A DNA stretch of 64,000 nucleotides from Arthrobacter sp. ISL-95 (lineage in GTDB: Bacteria > Actinomycetota > Actinomycetes > Actinomycetales > Micrococcaceae). The notes below the pieces were generated by a model, which had not been told where the DNA came from, ran no database searches, and worked only from the letters and a program-made list of their open reading frames with translations. The translations under genes were made by a program, and so were the position numbers. Of the stretch, positions 1 through 8,885 are shown one piece after another (positions within the stretch are counted from its first letter, which is position 1; each line of letters opens with the position of its first letter). The stretch is from positions 62,001-126,000 of the forward strand of contig NZ_JAGGPR010000006.1 of NCBI RefSeq assembly GCF_018613695.1. The letters are read 5' to 3'.

Positions 1-149
1 TTCGGCTCACAGTGGACGCCCAGCGTGCTTACGTCAATGCGCCCGCAGAGGGATTGGTCTACGAAATTGACTACGCTGATGACGCCCGGATCGCACGGAC
101 CCTCGAGCTGCCGACAAAGCCGGTTCATGTTGTGGAGACCGGCCGGTGA
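1..149 (+). CDS. C-terminal end of a beta-propeller protein (AztD-like), partial
   Basis: Only the last 48 codons are present; the frame is open from base 3 to the TGA at 147-149. The tail contains AYVNAPAEGLVYEIDY and ends KPVHVVETGR. This strongly resembles the last blade of the AztD-type protein encoded at 1105-2334, which has AYVTEPAANTVHSVDL near its own end. I infer a YncE/AztD-like WD40-type beta-propeller, probably secreted and part of the same zinc operon. Its stop overlaps the GTG start of the next gene (GTGA), which implies translational coupling. The N-terminal part lies outside the window, so the signal peptide and metal ligands cannot be judged. Confidence 0.65.
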   Translation, partial: RLTVDAQRAYVNAPAEGLVYEIDYADDARIARTLELPTKPVHVVETGR

Positions 150-1057
150 GGCGGGCGGCACTCCTTGCCCTCATCGCGGTGGCTGGGCTGGTTTTGTCCG
201 GTTGCTCCCAACCCGGGACGCCGGAGAAACCGCAGGTAGTGGTGACCACCAACATCCTGGGAGACGTCACCAGAGAAGTCCTCGGCGACCAGGTTGAGGT
301 TACTACTCTGATGCAGCCCAACGCTGATCCGCACTCCTTCGAAATTTCGGCACAGCAAGCTGCCCTCATGGGCAGCGCTGACCTGGTGGTTTCCAATGGC
401 CTGGGTCTGGAGGAAGGGCTGCAGCAGCACCTGGACCGGGCCGTGAAAGCCGGCGCACCAGTGCTGGCGGCGGGTGACGTCGTCGACGTCGTCCCTTACA
501 GCTCCGGCGACGCCGAAGGGACGCCCGATCCCCATTTGTGGACCGATCCGGCAGCGATGATCGATGTCGTGGACGCCGTCGAAGATGCCGCACGCGACAT
601 CGAAGGGATCGATCCCACGAAGCTTGCTTCCAGCGCTGCGGCATACCGGGACAAGCTCACCGAACTGGACGAGGAAATGATCGGGGCCTTTGCCGCCATT
701 CCCAAAGAACGGCGGGCGTTGGTCACAAATCACCATGTTTTTGGCTACCTCGCCAAACGCTTCGACTTTCAGGTTGTTGGTGCGGTCATTCCCGGGGGGA
801 CCACGTTGGCGGCACCGAGTGCTGCTGATCTGCGCCAACTCAGCCAGGCCATCCGTGGTGTCGGTGTGCGCACCATCTTTGCGGACTCGTCCCAGCCCGA
901 CCGGCTGGTGCAAGTCCTCGCCAGCGAAGCCGGCGTCAACGTAGAGGTTGAACAGCTCTTCACCGAGTCACTGACAGGACCCGATGGCGGCGCGGAAACC
1001 TATCTGGACATGATGCGCGCCAACACTGAGCGCATCGTCTCCGGGCTTAAACCCTGA
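146..1057 (+). CDS. aztC: Zinc/manganese ABC transporter substrate-binding lipoprotein (AztC/ZnuA type)
   Basis: A 303-residue cluster-A-I (TroA/ZnuA-like) metal-binding protein that would capture Zn2+ outside the membrane for an ABC importer. The N-terminus has a basic stretch, a hydrophobic core and the lipobox LSGC, so it is a lipoprotein anchored on the outer face of the membrane. Family features seen are DPHSFE (about residue 54), GLGLEE, DPHLWTDP (about 130), TNHHVFGYLAKRF (about 195) and ADSSQP (about 250). The His residues of DPHSFE, DPHLW and NHHVF are the expected metal ligands. The GTG start overlaps the upstream stop. The AztD-like gene directly downstream favours the AztC assignment over a generic ZnuA. 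The ATPase and permease genes (aztA, aztB) are not in the window and may lie upstream of it. Confidence 0.85.
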   Translation: MRRAALLALIAVAGLVLSGCSQPGTPEKPQVVVTTNILGDVTREVLGDQVEVTTLMQPNADPHSFEISAQQAALMGSADLVVSNGLGLEEGLQQHLDRAVKAGAPVLAAGDVVDVVPYSSGDAEGTPDPHLWTDPAAMIDVVDAVEDAARDIEGIDPTKLASSAAAYRDKLTELDEEMIGAFAAIPKERRALVTNHHVFGYLAKRFDFQVVGAVIPGGTTLAAPSAADLRQLSQAIRGVGVRTIFADSSQPDRLVQVLASEAGVNVEVEQLFTESLTGPDGGAETYLDMMRANTERIVSGLKP

Positions 1058-1104
1058 TCACTTCACCGCACTCCAAACAACACAACAGAATGAGGAACCC
1101 CTAC

Positions 1105-2334
1105 ATGCTCCGCCAAAGAAGCACCCGCCTGGGTGGCATCGCATTGATTGCCGGGATGACACTCCTGGCCTCCGCCTGCGCCAACACCACACCCGGCAGC
1201 ACCACTGCCGCCGGTACGTCCGTTACCCCCGGCGCATCCTCGCCGGATTCGGCCGGGCCGCACGGACGCGTCACCATCTCCTACCCCGGAGGCATCAGCG
1301 TCCTGGACAGCAAAACACTGGAGGTCGTGAAGAAGTTCGACTCCGAGGAATTCACCAGGCTGAACGCTGCCGGGGACGGCCGCCACGTCTTCGTCACCAC
1401 CAAGGCAGGCTTCCAGCTGCTGGACACTGTTGAACCCAAACTCACCGATCTTAGGGTGGATGCAACGGCGGCAGGCCACGTAGTCCGGCACGCCGGCAAC
1501 ACGGTCCTGTTCGACGACGGCACGGGAACCACCACCATCCTCAAGACCGAGGACCTTGCCAAAGCAGAGGGTGCTATTCCCGAAGCGCAGACGTACAAGG
1601 CCGACACAGCCCACCACGGTGTGTCCATTGTGCTCGAAGACGGAAAGCTCCTGACCACCCTGGGGGACAAGACCTCACGCAGCGGAGCCATGGCCCTCGA
1701 ATCCCATGGCGACCACTGGGACAAAGTGGCCGAAAGCAAAGAATGCCCCGGCATCCACGGCGAGGGAACGGCCATGGACGAGGCAGTGATCTTTGGTTGC
1801 GAGGACGGAGCCCTCCTGTACCACCACGGCAAGTTCGAGAAGTTCACGGCCCCGGACAAGTACGGCCGGATGGGCAACGCGTTCGTCTCCGAAACCAGCC
1901 CCATTGTGGTGGGCGACTACAAGACTGATCCGGACGCCGAAGGCTACCTCCTCAACTCCGTAGCGTTGATCGACACCGAGAAGCACACCTTCAACGTGGT
2001 CAAGCTCCCCGCAACTGTCCAGTACACCTTCCGGGACGTGGCCCGGGGACCCGGAGACCTGGCCTACATCCTCTCCACAGACGGCTCAATCCACGTGCTG
2101 GATCCCAAGGACGGGAAAATCGTCAACGAATTCCCCGTGATCAAAGCCTGGGAAGGTCCGGCCGACTGGCAGGACGCCCACCCGGCGATCGTGGTCAACG
2201 GCAACACCGCCTATGTCACCGAACCGGCAGCAAACACCGTTCATTCAGTGGACCTGACCACCGGCAAGGTCACTGCATCATCCAAGCTGGACGTGGTGCC
2301 CAACGAAATCGCCATCACCCTCGGAGCGCACTAA
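1105..2334 (+). CDS. aztD: Zinc metallochaperone AztD-like lipoprotein
   Basis: A 409-residue exported beta-propeller. In the characterised AztCD pair, AztD transfers zinc to the binding protein AztC outside the cytoplasm; this role is inherited from the family and not proven here. I start it at ATG 1105 because GAGGAA lies 7 bases upstream, while the earlier in-frame ATG at 1090 has no ribosome site. The N-terminus MLRQRSTRLGG is followed by a hydrophobic stretch and the lipobox LASAC. His-rich clusters fit metal binding: TAHHG (about residue 175), SHGDHWDK (about 205), CPGIHGEG (about 220) and LYHHGKF (about 240). Repeated blade-like strands run through the C-terminal half. It lies 47 bp after aztC and is followed by a strong terminator. 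Confidence 0.82.
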   Translation: MLRQRSTRLGGIALIAGMTLLASACANTTPGSTTAAGTSVTPGASSPDSAGPHGRVTISYPGGISVLDSKTLEVVKKFDSEEFTRLNAAGDGRHVFVTTKAGFQLLDTVEPKLTDLRVDATAAGHVVRHAGNTVLFDDGTGTTTILKTEDLAKAEGAIPEAQTYKADTAHHGVSIVLEDGKLLTTLGDKTSRSGAMALESHGDHWDKVAESKECPGIHGEGTAMDEAVIFGCEDGALLYHHGKFEKFTAPDKYGRMGNAFVSETSPIVVGDYKTDPDAEGYLLNSVALIDTEKHTFNVVKLPATVQYTFRDVARGPGDLAYILSTDGSIHVLDPKDGKIVNEFPVIKAWEGPADWQDAHPAIVVNGNTAYVTEPAANTVHSVDLTTGKVTASSKLDVVPNEIAITLGAH

Positions 2335-2363
2335 CCGGAGCGCACCACCCTTGTATGAAGACT

Positions 2364-2409
2364 AAAACAGCAGGTGCTGCACCCTTCCGGGTGCGGCACC
2401 TGCTGTTTT
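2364..2409. terminator. Strong intrinsic terminator after aztD
   Basis: A 21-bp stem (2364-2384 paired with 2389-2409, with one G-T wobble) closes on a TTCC loop. It is flanked by A4 on the left and T4 on the right, so it could terminate in both directions. It separates the zinc-binding genes from the ABC exporter whose ATG follows 21 bases after the hairpin; it could therefore also act as an attenuator for that pair. Confidence 0.85.
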
Positions 2410-2430
2410 AAAACCAAGAAAGGCCCGCCG

Positions 2431-4170
2431 ATGCTGGTCAATAAAAGGCTCCTACAGATGACAGTGGGCCACCGCGGCAGACTCGCCGGCGTCACGGCAC
2501 TACTATGCGCCATCACCGCGAGCTACTGGTTACAGGCATGGTTCCTGGCCCAGGCGCTGGCGGCACTGGTGCTTTGGGTGAAGGTACCCGAAGACCACGA
2601 CGGCGGTACCTACGGCCCACTGATTCCCTACCTGGCCGGGGTGCTCGCCTGCGGGCTCGGCCGGCTGATGCTCCAGCAATTCCACTCCCGGCTGGCCAGT
2701 TCCTTGGGATCCGGAGTGCGCCTCAAGGTTCGACTCTCCCTGGCCGATCGGCTGCTCCAGCCCGAGAGGTTGAGGGACACCTCTGACCGCAGCGGAGCCC
2801 GGCGGCTTGCTCTCAGCGAAGGCGTGGACGGAGTGGACAGCTACATCAGCCAGTACATCCCGCACGCCTTCCAATTACAGATCGTAGTGCCCGCACTCCT
2901 GCTCTGGATCGCCTGGATGAATCCGCTCCTGGCTCTGGCCCTTGCCTTCGCCGTCGCCGCGGCCGTAGGCGCCCCAAAACTATGGAGCAAAGCACTGGCG
3001 AAACGCGGGCAGCACCACTGGGACACTTACGAAGCACTCAGTGCCGATTTCCTTGAAGCACTCCAAGGCATGCGCACCCTCAAAATCCTCCATGCCGTTC
3101 CCCGGACCCGGGCCAGGCTCAACGACCGCTCGCACCAGTTGCACCGGGCAACCGTGTCAACCATGCGCACCTCCCTGGTCGACACCGCCTTAGCAGATTT
3201 CGGCATCCAGGCAGGAATGCTGGCCGCAGCGGCACTGGCCGCGATCGCTGTCACAGGCCAAGGCGCGTTACCCGGACCGGAAACCGCTGCCATGACCTAT
3301 TTCCTCCTCATGCTCTCTTCTGAGGTGTTCAGGCCGGTACGGGATCTGGCGCGGCAGTGGCACGCAGGGTATCTGGGGCTCTCAGCTTTGGGGAGCATTG
3401 ATGCAGCAGGCGGCGCCGACCACGGCAAAACCTCCACGATTCCCTCCACAAGCCTGACCGGGACCGGGACCCGGACGCCTGAGCCGGGCCGCGCCGTCGA
3501 ACCTCCCACAACACTCGCCCTGGATCGAGTGAGCTTCCGCTACTCCGACGCCGACCCCTGGGTCCTCCACGAGGCATCCGCCGAGATCCGCCGCGGTGGA
3601 CTTACCGCGCTCGCAGGCGTGTCAGGGGCGGGCAAGAGCACCCTGTTCGACCTCCTCCTGGGATTCCTGCCCTCGGCAGAGAACCGCATTCACATGGACG
3701 GCCGGCCGCTCAGGCCCAGTGATGTCAGCGTGGTCTCCCAGCGCAGCTACCTCTTCCCAGGAACCATCCGGGAAAACCTCCGGGTGGTGGCGCCAACTGC
3801 CACCGAGGCGGATTTCCGGCGCGCCCTTGAAACAGCCGGACTGGCGGAAGAGCTGCAGGCATGGCCTGATGGCTTGGATACCGTCCTGTCCGAGGGCGGC
3901 GGCTCCGTTTCAGGTGGCCAACTGCAGAGGCTCGCCATTGCACGGGCACTCCTGGTGGACAGGCCTGTTCTCCTGCTGGACGAGCCCACATCTGCCCTCA
4001 ACACCGAGCTTGCCGGACGAATCCTGGCAGGCCTTCGCCGGGAGTCCACCCGGCGGATCGTCCTCATGATCGCTCACCGCCCCGAGGCCCTTGCCGCCGC
4101 AGACACGGTACTTCGACTCGACGACGGCCAGCTCTTCACAACCTGGCAACCGGAAACAGCCACACGATGA
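2431..4170 (+). CDS. ABC exporter half-transporter, CydD-like (permease-ATPase fusion)
   Basis: A 579-residue type-IV (exporter-fold) ABC protein. The membrane domain covers about residues 1-330, with a CydD-like stretch (YIPHAFQLQIVVP, ADFLEALQGMRTLKIL). The nucleotide domain has Walker A GVSGAGKST (about 395), signature SVSGGQLQRLAI (about 490), Walker B VLLLDEPTS and the H-loop MIAHRP. The D-loop reads SALN instead of SALD. I chose ATG 2431 because the in-frame ATG at 2374 lies inside the terminator hairpin. It overlaps the next exporter half by ATGA, so the two probably form a heterodimer. CydDC of E. coli exports cysteine and glutathione for cytochrome bd assembly, but no cydAB is visible here. 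The substrate is unknown; the metal-gene setting leaves a metallophore or thiol as open options. Confidence 0.78.
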   Translation: MLVNKRLLQMTVGHRGRLAGVTALLCAITASYWLQAWFLAQALAALVLWVKVPEDHDGGTYGPLIPYLAGVLACGLGRLMLQQFHSRLASSLGSGVRLKVRLSLADRLLQPERLRDTSDRSGARRLALSEGVDGVDSYISQYIPHAFQLQIVVPALLLWIAWMNPLLALALAFAVAAAVGAPKLWSKALAKRGQHHWDTYEALSADFLEALQGMRTLKILHAVPRTRARLNDRSHQLHRATVSTMRTSLVDTALADFGIQAGMLAAAALAAIAVTGQGALPGPETAAMTYFLLMLSSEVFRPVRDLARQWHAGYLGLSALGSIDAAGGADHGKTSTIPSTSLTGTGTRTPEPGRAVEPPTTLALDRVSFRYSDADPWVLHEASAEIRRGGLTALAGVSGAGKSTLFDLLLGFLPSAENRIHMDGRPLRPSDVSVVSQRSYLFPGTIRENLRVVAPTATEADFRRALETAGLAEELQAWPDGLDTVLSEGGGSVSGGQLQRLAIARALLVDRPVLLLDEPTSALNTELAGRILAGLRRESTRRIVLMIAHRPEALAAADTVLRLDDGQLFTTWQPETATR

Positions 4171-5831
4171 TCTCTACAACACGTACTCCACGTAACCCGC
4201 TTCGTGGCCTGATCCCGCACATGTCCGGAGAATGGGCCGCCATCGTGTGGACCGCGGCTGTGGGGATCCTGAATAATTCGGCACTCATTGTCCTGGCAGT
4301 GATCGGTTCCTACATGGTCGCCTTGGCTGTCATGAGGCAGGAAATCGCTGCCCCGGTGTGGTGGTTTGTCGGTACCGCAGCGGTGGTCCTCAGAGCGGTG
4401 CTGACCTGGCATGAAATGGATCTTTCCCACAGCATCGCTTACAGGATTTTGGCGGCGCTACGCATGGCACTTTTCGACGGATTCGCCCGCGGAGTCCCTT
4501 CCCGCAAACCTGGTCAGCACTCCGGCAAACTTGGCGCCACCGCCATGGGGGATGTTGAAAAGCTCGAGTTCTTCTACGCCCACACGGTTGCCCAGCTTGC
4601 AGGCTCGGCAATACTGTTCATCTCTGGTGTGGCATTCCTGCTGCCCCTCGGCCCGGAAGTTGCCGGGGCGCTGCTACTGGGGTTCGCGGCGTTGGTGGCG
4701 GTGACGCTGCCAGGACTGCGTCGGGGTGCCATGCTCGGTGCGAGGGTACAGCAAGCGAGGTCTGCGGTATCTGTCCTGGCTGTGGACCTGTTAGCCGGAA
4801 GGCGCGAAATCCTCGGCTTTGGTCTCCAGGAGAATGCGCAGCGTCAGTTGGCGGAGCGGAGCCTCGTGGTGGACGCCGGACAACGCAAGCTCAGCTCTTT
4901 CCTCGCTTTAGCGGGATCCCTGCGTGAGTTATGCGTTTTGGGCACCGTAGTGGCGGTGTTCCTTGCCGCAATTTCCAAGCCAGGGCTGGATGCGGTGTGG
5001 TTGCCCGCGCTGGTTGCGGGAACCCTGACATTACTGGCACCGGTGGCCGAAGGCGTGGCCACCATGACGCAACTTCAGCCGCACCGCGCCAGCGCCCAGC
5101 GCGTATTGGAAGGCATCAGTCTGCCCTCGGACAGAGGTGCCGCGCCGGCCGTGCTGGAATTCGATCCAAACGGGCCACTGGGCGTTGAGGTGAAGAACCT
5201 GCAGTTCACCTACGACGACGGTCAGCCAGCCTTGCGTCCGACCTCCCTGTCCGTGGCACCTGGCGAGCACGTGGGGATCAGTGGCCGGTCCGGCGCCGGG
5301 AAGACGACGTTGGCTCGGCTGTTGGTGCGGCTGTGGGCGCCGGATTCGGGGAGCATTTCATTGGTATCGCGCAATGGGCGGGAGGTGGATGCCTGGGCCG
5401 TGAGCGAGGCGTCGTTCCGTCGTATGGTCACTCTGGTGGAGCAGGACTCGCCGGTGTTCCATGGCTCTGTCCTGGACAACATGCGCCTGGCATGCCCCAA
5501 CGTAACCGCGTCCGAGGTCCTGGAGGCTTTGGAACGTGCAGGGCTGCCGCTCACCGGGGATCGCTGGGCTGAAGGGGTGGACACTGTGATCGGTGAGCAG
5601 GGGATGAGCCTGTCCGGGGGCCAGCGTGCCCGCTTCTGTCTGGCCAGGGCGCTGTTGATCAAGCCCAGGATCCTAGTCCTGGACGAAACCAGCGCAAGCC
5701 TGGACCCTGCCTCGGAGCAAGCGTTGGTGAAGATTCTTGGAGCGATTGCCGGTGAGACCACCGTCATCACGGTCTCGCACAGGGAGTCGACCCTGGCCGC
5801 ATGCGATCGGCGGGTGCACCTGGGGGAGTAG
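4167..5831 (+). CDS. ABC exporter half-transporter, CydC-like (permease-ATPase fusion)
   Basis: A 554-residue exporter-fold ABC protein, translationally coupled to the previous gene by a 4-base overlap. It has about six membrane segments in residues 1-310 and then an ATPase domain. Motifs seen are Walker A GISGRSGAGKTT (about 375), signature MSLSGGQRARF (about 475), Walker B ILVLDETSASLDP and the H-loop TVSHRES. Both halves of the pair keep a catalytic glutamate after Walker B, so neither site is clearly degenerate. It is most simply the partner subunit of the CydD-like protein. The next gene is convergent, so the exporter pair ends here; only a weak C-rich/G-rich hairpin lies at about 5840-5855. 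The substrate is not evident from sequence. Confidence 0.78.
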   Translation: MISTTRTPRNPLRGLIPHMSGEWAAIVWTAAVGILNNSALIVLAVIGSYMVALAVMRQEIAAPVWWFVGTAAVVLRAVLTWHEMDLSHSIAYRILAALRMALFDGFARGVPSRKPGQHSGKLGATAMGDVEKLEFFYAHTVAQLAGSAILFISGVAFLLPLGPEVAGALLLGFAALVAVTLPGLRRGAMLGARVQQARSAVSVLAVDLLAGRREILGFGLQENAQRQLAERSLVVDAGQRKLSSFLALAGSLRELCVLGTVVAVFLAAISKPGLDAVWLPALVAGTLTLLAPVAEGVATMTQLQPHRASAQRVLEGISLPSDRGAAPAVLEFDPNGPLGVEVKNLQFTYDDGQPALRPTSLSVAPGEHVGISGRSGAGKTTLARLLVRLWAPDSGSISLVSRNGREVDAWAVSEASFRRMVTLVEQDSPVFHGSVLDNMRLACPNVTASEVLEALERAGLPLTGDRWAEGVDTVIGEQGMSLSGGQRARFCLARALLIKPRILVLDETSASLDPASEQALVKILGAIAGETTVITVSHRESTLAACDRRVHLGE

Positions 5832-5855
5832 CTGCACACGCACCCCGGGAAGGGG

Positions 5856-6875
5856 CTAGAAGGCGTCCGGGTGCAGACCCTTCGCGATCTGCTCCACGGC
5901 ACGGAGGTTGCCCCAGGTGCCGGGCATGACGTCATCAGAGCTGATGGCCACCAAACGGTCGTTCTTTACCGCGGCTACCTCCGGGAACTTCTCCTTGAGG
6001 AATGTTCGGGTGGCGTCCTCGTGGGCTTTGTCCAGGGTGGTGAACACGATGACCTCGGGGTTCTTCTCCACCAAGGTTTCCGGGGAGATGATTGCAGAGA
6101 AGAACTTCGCGAAAGCCTCGTCGGAGGGGCTGAAGAGGTTGTTGCCTCCGGCGGTTTTGATCATGTCGTATTCAATCCCCGCCCCGATGGCTGCTATGGA
6201 GTTTCCCTCCACGAACAATTCCACCACGGTGGGCTTGTCCTTGCCGTCCACTGCTTTCTTCACCGAGGACAGCACCTCAGCGGCTTCCGTTCGTACCGCT
6301 GAGGTGTTGCTGCCGGCGCCGACAATTGCGCCTATGTTCTCTATGTCGGTGAGGATGTCCTTGACCTCCGCCTTGCTCCGGCGTTCCATGCATCCTGCCG
6401 TGGCTATGTAGGACTCAGCTCCTGCATCTTTGAGCTGCTGAATGCTCGCAAAGCCTTGCTCGGCTGTGTATTCGTAGGCAGTGGGGGAGTAGACGAAGTC
6501 CGGATTGGCGCCAAGCAGGACCTCACGGGACGGCGGCATCTGATCGCTCAGTTGTTTGACGTCCCCGCGCTCCTTCAGCTCCGGCAGCAACTCGCGGCCC
6601 TTGGTTTGGGCCTCGGCCGCTACCTTGCTCGCGGCACCCAGCTTCACCAACAGCTCGGACTGTCCGGGTGTCATGGCCACAATGCGCTCCGGCACGGACG
6701 TGAAGGTCAGAGTGCGCCCGCAGTTCTCAATAGTGCCCGCGGGCTGGGCTGCAACACCGGCCTTTTCCGTTGCCGGGCTTTGGCTGACTGCCTGTCCGCA
6801 GCCCGAGAGCAGCATTCCGCTGAGCGTCATTACGGACAGTACTGCAGCCGTTCCGGGCAGGGTGGATTTCTTCAT
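5856..6875 (-). CDS. Metal-chelate ABC transporter substrate-binding lipoprotein (FepB/BtuF type)
   Basis: A 339-residue periplasmic-binding-protein of the helical-backbone class III (Peripla_BP_2). The signal is MKKSTLPGTAAVLS followed by a hydrophobic core and lipobox LLSGC. The mature domain begins with CGRTLTFTSVPERIVAM, typical of siderophore, haem or cobalamin binding proteins, and contains GANPDFVYSPTAYEY and LVEKNPEVIVFT. It is the last gene of a three-gene minus-strand operon (permease, ATPase, SBP), 36 bp after the ATPase. The promoter region of that operon carries a Zur-like rather than an IdeR-like box, so the ligand could be a zinc chelate; this is inference. A ferric siderophore or corrinoid is the alternative. 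Confidence 0.85.
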   Translation of the reverse strand: MKKSTLPGTAAVLSVMTLSGMLLSGCGQAVSQSPATEKAGVAAQPAGTIENCGRTLTFTSVPERIVAMTPGQSELLVKLGAASKVAAEAQTKGRELLPELKERGDVKQLSDQMPPSREVLLGANPDFVYSPTAYEYTAEQGFASIQQLKDAGAESYIATAGCMERRSKAEVKDILTDIENIGAIVGAGSNTSAVRTEAAEVLSSVKKAVDGKDKPTVVELFVEGNSIAAIGAGIEYDMIKTAGGNNLFSPSDEAFAKFFSAIISPETLVEKNPEVIVFTTLDKAHEDATRTFLKEKFPEVAAVKNDRLVAISSDDVMPGTWGNLRAVEQIAKGLHPDAF

Positions 6876-6911
6876 GGATGTGCCTCCAGGGTTGTGTTTG
6901 GTGATGACGAT

Positions 6912-7733
6912 TCAGGGGCGGGACGCAGACAATTCAGGATCTCCACCAAGTGCTGTGGCTGCGTTCGGTGTTGTGGCTGCGATGGCAATCAGCGGCCTGC
7001 CGGTGAGAGGATGCTTGAGCTTCCGTGACTCCACGCCAAAGCAGTCTCGAATGAGCTCCGGGTCCAACAGCGACGACGGTGGACCGAAGGCCTGCAGCTT
7101 CCCGGATTGCAGGACTGCGACGTGGTCACAGAATTCTGCTGCAAGGTTCATGTCGTGAAGGGCTGCCAGGACAGTCCGTCCCCGTGAAGTGACCAGATGC
7201 ATGAGTTCCAGCTGGAAAGCGACGTCGAGGTGGTTGGTGGGCTCATCCAACACCAGTACCGGCGCTTCCTGGACAAGGGCGCGAGCCAATAGCACCCGCT
7301 GTTTTTCGCCTCCGGACAATCCGGCAAAGTAGCGGTCCGTGAGTGAGGACGCTCCGACGTCGAGTAGTGCCTGATGCACCAGGTGATGGTCATGAGGGGA
7401 GTCCGCGCCGAATCCGTGCTGGTGAGGGGCCCGGCCCAGCATGACTACCTCACGGGCCGTCATGGGGAAGTCCTGGCTGGATTCCTGTGCCATCACAGCC
7501 ACTCGCAGCGCCACCTGCCGGGAGCTGAGACGGCGGACGTCTTCGCCATCAAGCAGGACACGGCCGGCGGATGGTTTGTTCACCCGGTAAAGAGTGCGGA
7601 GGAGGGTTGACTTGCCGCAACCGTTGGGGCCCAGAATTCCGATGACGGAGCCGCGGGGCGCGGAGAAACTGACATCATGAACCACGGGCGTACTGCCCAA
7701 GGTGACGCTCAGGTTTTCAAATTCGACATTCAT
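6912..7733 (-). CDS. ABC transporter ATP-binding protein (FepC/BtuD type)
   Basis: A 273-residue cytoplasmic ATPase energising the neighbouring permease. Motifs: Walker A GPNGCGKST (about residue 38), Q-loop MAQES, signature LSGGEKQRVLLARAL (about 142), Walker B VLVLDEPTNHLD (about 162) and H-loop LHDMN. The start is ATG 7733, which overlaps the permease stop (ATGA) and reads MNVEFENLSVTLG. A longer reading frame exists upstream but would extend into the permease gene. The position between permease and binding protein confirms a three-component importer. Confidence 0.9.
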   Translation of the reverse strand: MNVEFENLSVTLGSTPVVHDVSFSAPRGSVIGILGPNGCGKSTLLRTLYRVNKPSAGRVLLDGEDVRRLSSRQVALRVAVMAQESSQDFPMTAREVVMLGRAPHQHGFGADSPHDHHLVHQALLDVGASSLTDRYFAGLSGGEKQRVLLARALVQEAPVLVLDEPTNHLDVAFQLELMHLVTSRGRTVLAALHDMNLAAEFCDHVAVLQSGKLQAFGPPSSLLDPELIRDCFGVESRKLKHPLTGRPLIAIAATTPNAATALGGDPELSASRP

Positions 7734-8860
7734 CACTTGATACCTCCACGGACAGCGCCATTGCTGCGCATGAGCCACAGAAAGAACGGCGCACCCACAG
7801 TGGCAGTCAGGATGCCCAGGGGGATCTCCGCCGGCTGGGCGACAGTGCGCGCCAAGAGGTCGGTGACCATGAGAAAGAGGGCGCCGCCGAAGATCGAAAC
7901 CGGGAGCATTCTTCGGTGGTCCGAACCAACCAGGATGCGCGCTGCATGCGGCACCACGAGTCCAACGAAGCCGATCCCGCCGCAGACCGCAACAGTAGTG
8001 GCCGTCAGCAGTGCAGTAGCCAGAAGGAGCGTTCGACGCATCGATTCCACGTTCACTCCCAAAGCCGTGGCGGTCTCATCCCCGGCCAGGAAGGCGTTAA
8101 GAGCACGGGAGCGCAACAGGGCGAAAACACTCACAGCCAGCAAAGCCAATCCCGGTAGCAGCAGTTGCGGGTACGAGGCCGCAGAGACGCTGCCCAACAG
8201 GAAAAAGAGCACGCTGTAGACGTTCTGCACATCAGTGGTGATGGTGAGGAAGTTCGTGATGGCAGCGAGCAGTGAGCCAAGGGCTACCCCGGCCAATATC
8301 AAGCGGGAGGGCGCAATTACTCCATCCTGCTTTGCCAGCAGGTACACCAGGGCCGTCGCCGCAGCAGCTCCTGCGAAGGCTGAGGCGTTCAAGCCGATCC
8401 CTGCCACCGCCGTCGAGCCCGCTACGAGGGCCACCACGGCGCCCACTCCGGCGCCGGCCGAAACGCCGAGAATGTAGGGCTCTGCGAGGGGGTTGCGGAC
8501 ATTGGCCTGCAGGAGTGCACCGGCTAAAGCGAGACTCGCACCGGCGATCCCCGCCAGCAGGGCCCTGGGGACACGGAAGCTCCACACAGCTTGGTCCTGG
8601 GACACAGTGAGCGAGCCGTCGGTCATCCAAGGCATGCCCGGGACGACGTGGCCGGTCATGATCTGCAGGGATTCCATGAAGGTGGTTTGAAGTGGTCCTG
8701 TGCTGCCCGAAACCACCAGAAGCACCACGATGCCCAACACCAGGGAAGGTGTTGGAAGACGTTCAAACACCGATCTGCGCGGGATCGGCGGTGGGTCGGT
8801 GGGGCGGATGCCGGAACCACTGGGGAGGCGCGTGACGTCAGTGGTCATAGGAGTGTCCAT
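7733..8860 (-). CDS. Metal-chelate ABC transporter permease (FecCD family)
   Basis: A 375-residue inner-membrane permease with about nine to ten hydrophobic segments. FecCD-family signatures are RVPRALLAGIAGASLALAG, NPLAEPYILGVSAGAGVGAV and GGIGFVGLVVPHAARIL, the last being the loop that contacts the ATPase. It has a roughly 40-residue proline-rich hydrophilic N-terminus before the first helix; a second Met at residue 5 could be the true start. It is the first gene of the minus-strand operon. About 25 bases upstream of its start lies the Zur-like box. It probably acts as a homodimer, since only one permease is encoded. Confidence 0.88.
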   Translation of the reverse strand: MDTPMTTDVTRLPSGSGIRPTDPPPIPRRSVFERLPTPSLVLGIVVLLVVSGSTGPLQTTFMESLQIMTGHVVPGMPWMTDGSLTVSQDQAVWSFRVPRALLAGIAGASLALAGALLQANVRNPLAEPYILGVSAGAGVGAVVALVAGSTAVAGIGLNASAFAGAAAATALVYLLAKQDGVIAPSRLILAGVALGSLLAAITNFLTITTDVQNVYSVLFFLLGSVSAASYPQLLLPGLALLAVSVFALLRSRALNAFLAGDETATALGVNVESMRRTLLLATALLTATTVAVCGGIGFVGLVVPHAARILVGSDHRRMLPVSIFGGALFLMVTDLLARTVAQPAEIPLGILTATVGAPFFLWLMRSNGAVRGGIK

Positions 8861-8885
8861 TCACACTCCGAACCCTATCTTAATT

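Noticed and set aside
125..913. Long minus-strand open frame opposite aztC
   Set aside because: It is antisense to a convincing SBP gene and has no recognisable domain or ribosome site.
5838..5856. Possible terminator between the exporter pair and the SBP gene
   Set aside because: Only a four-base C/G stem; too weak to call.
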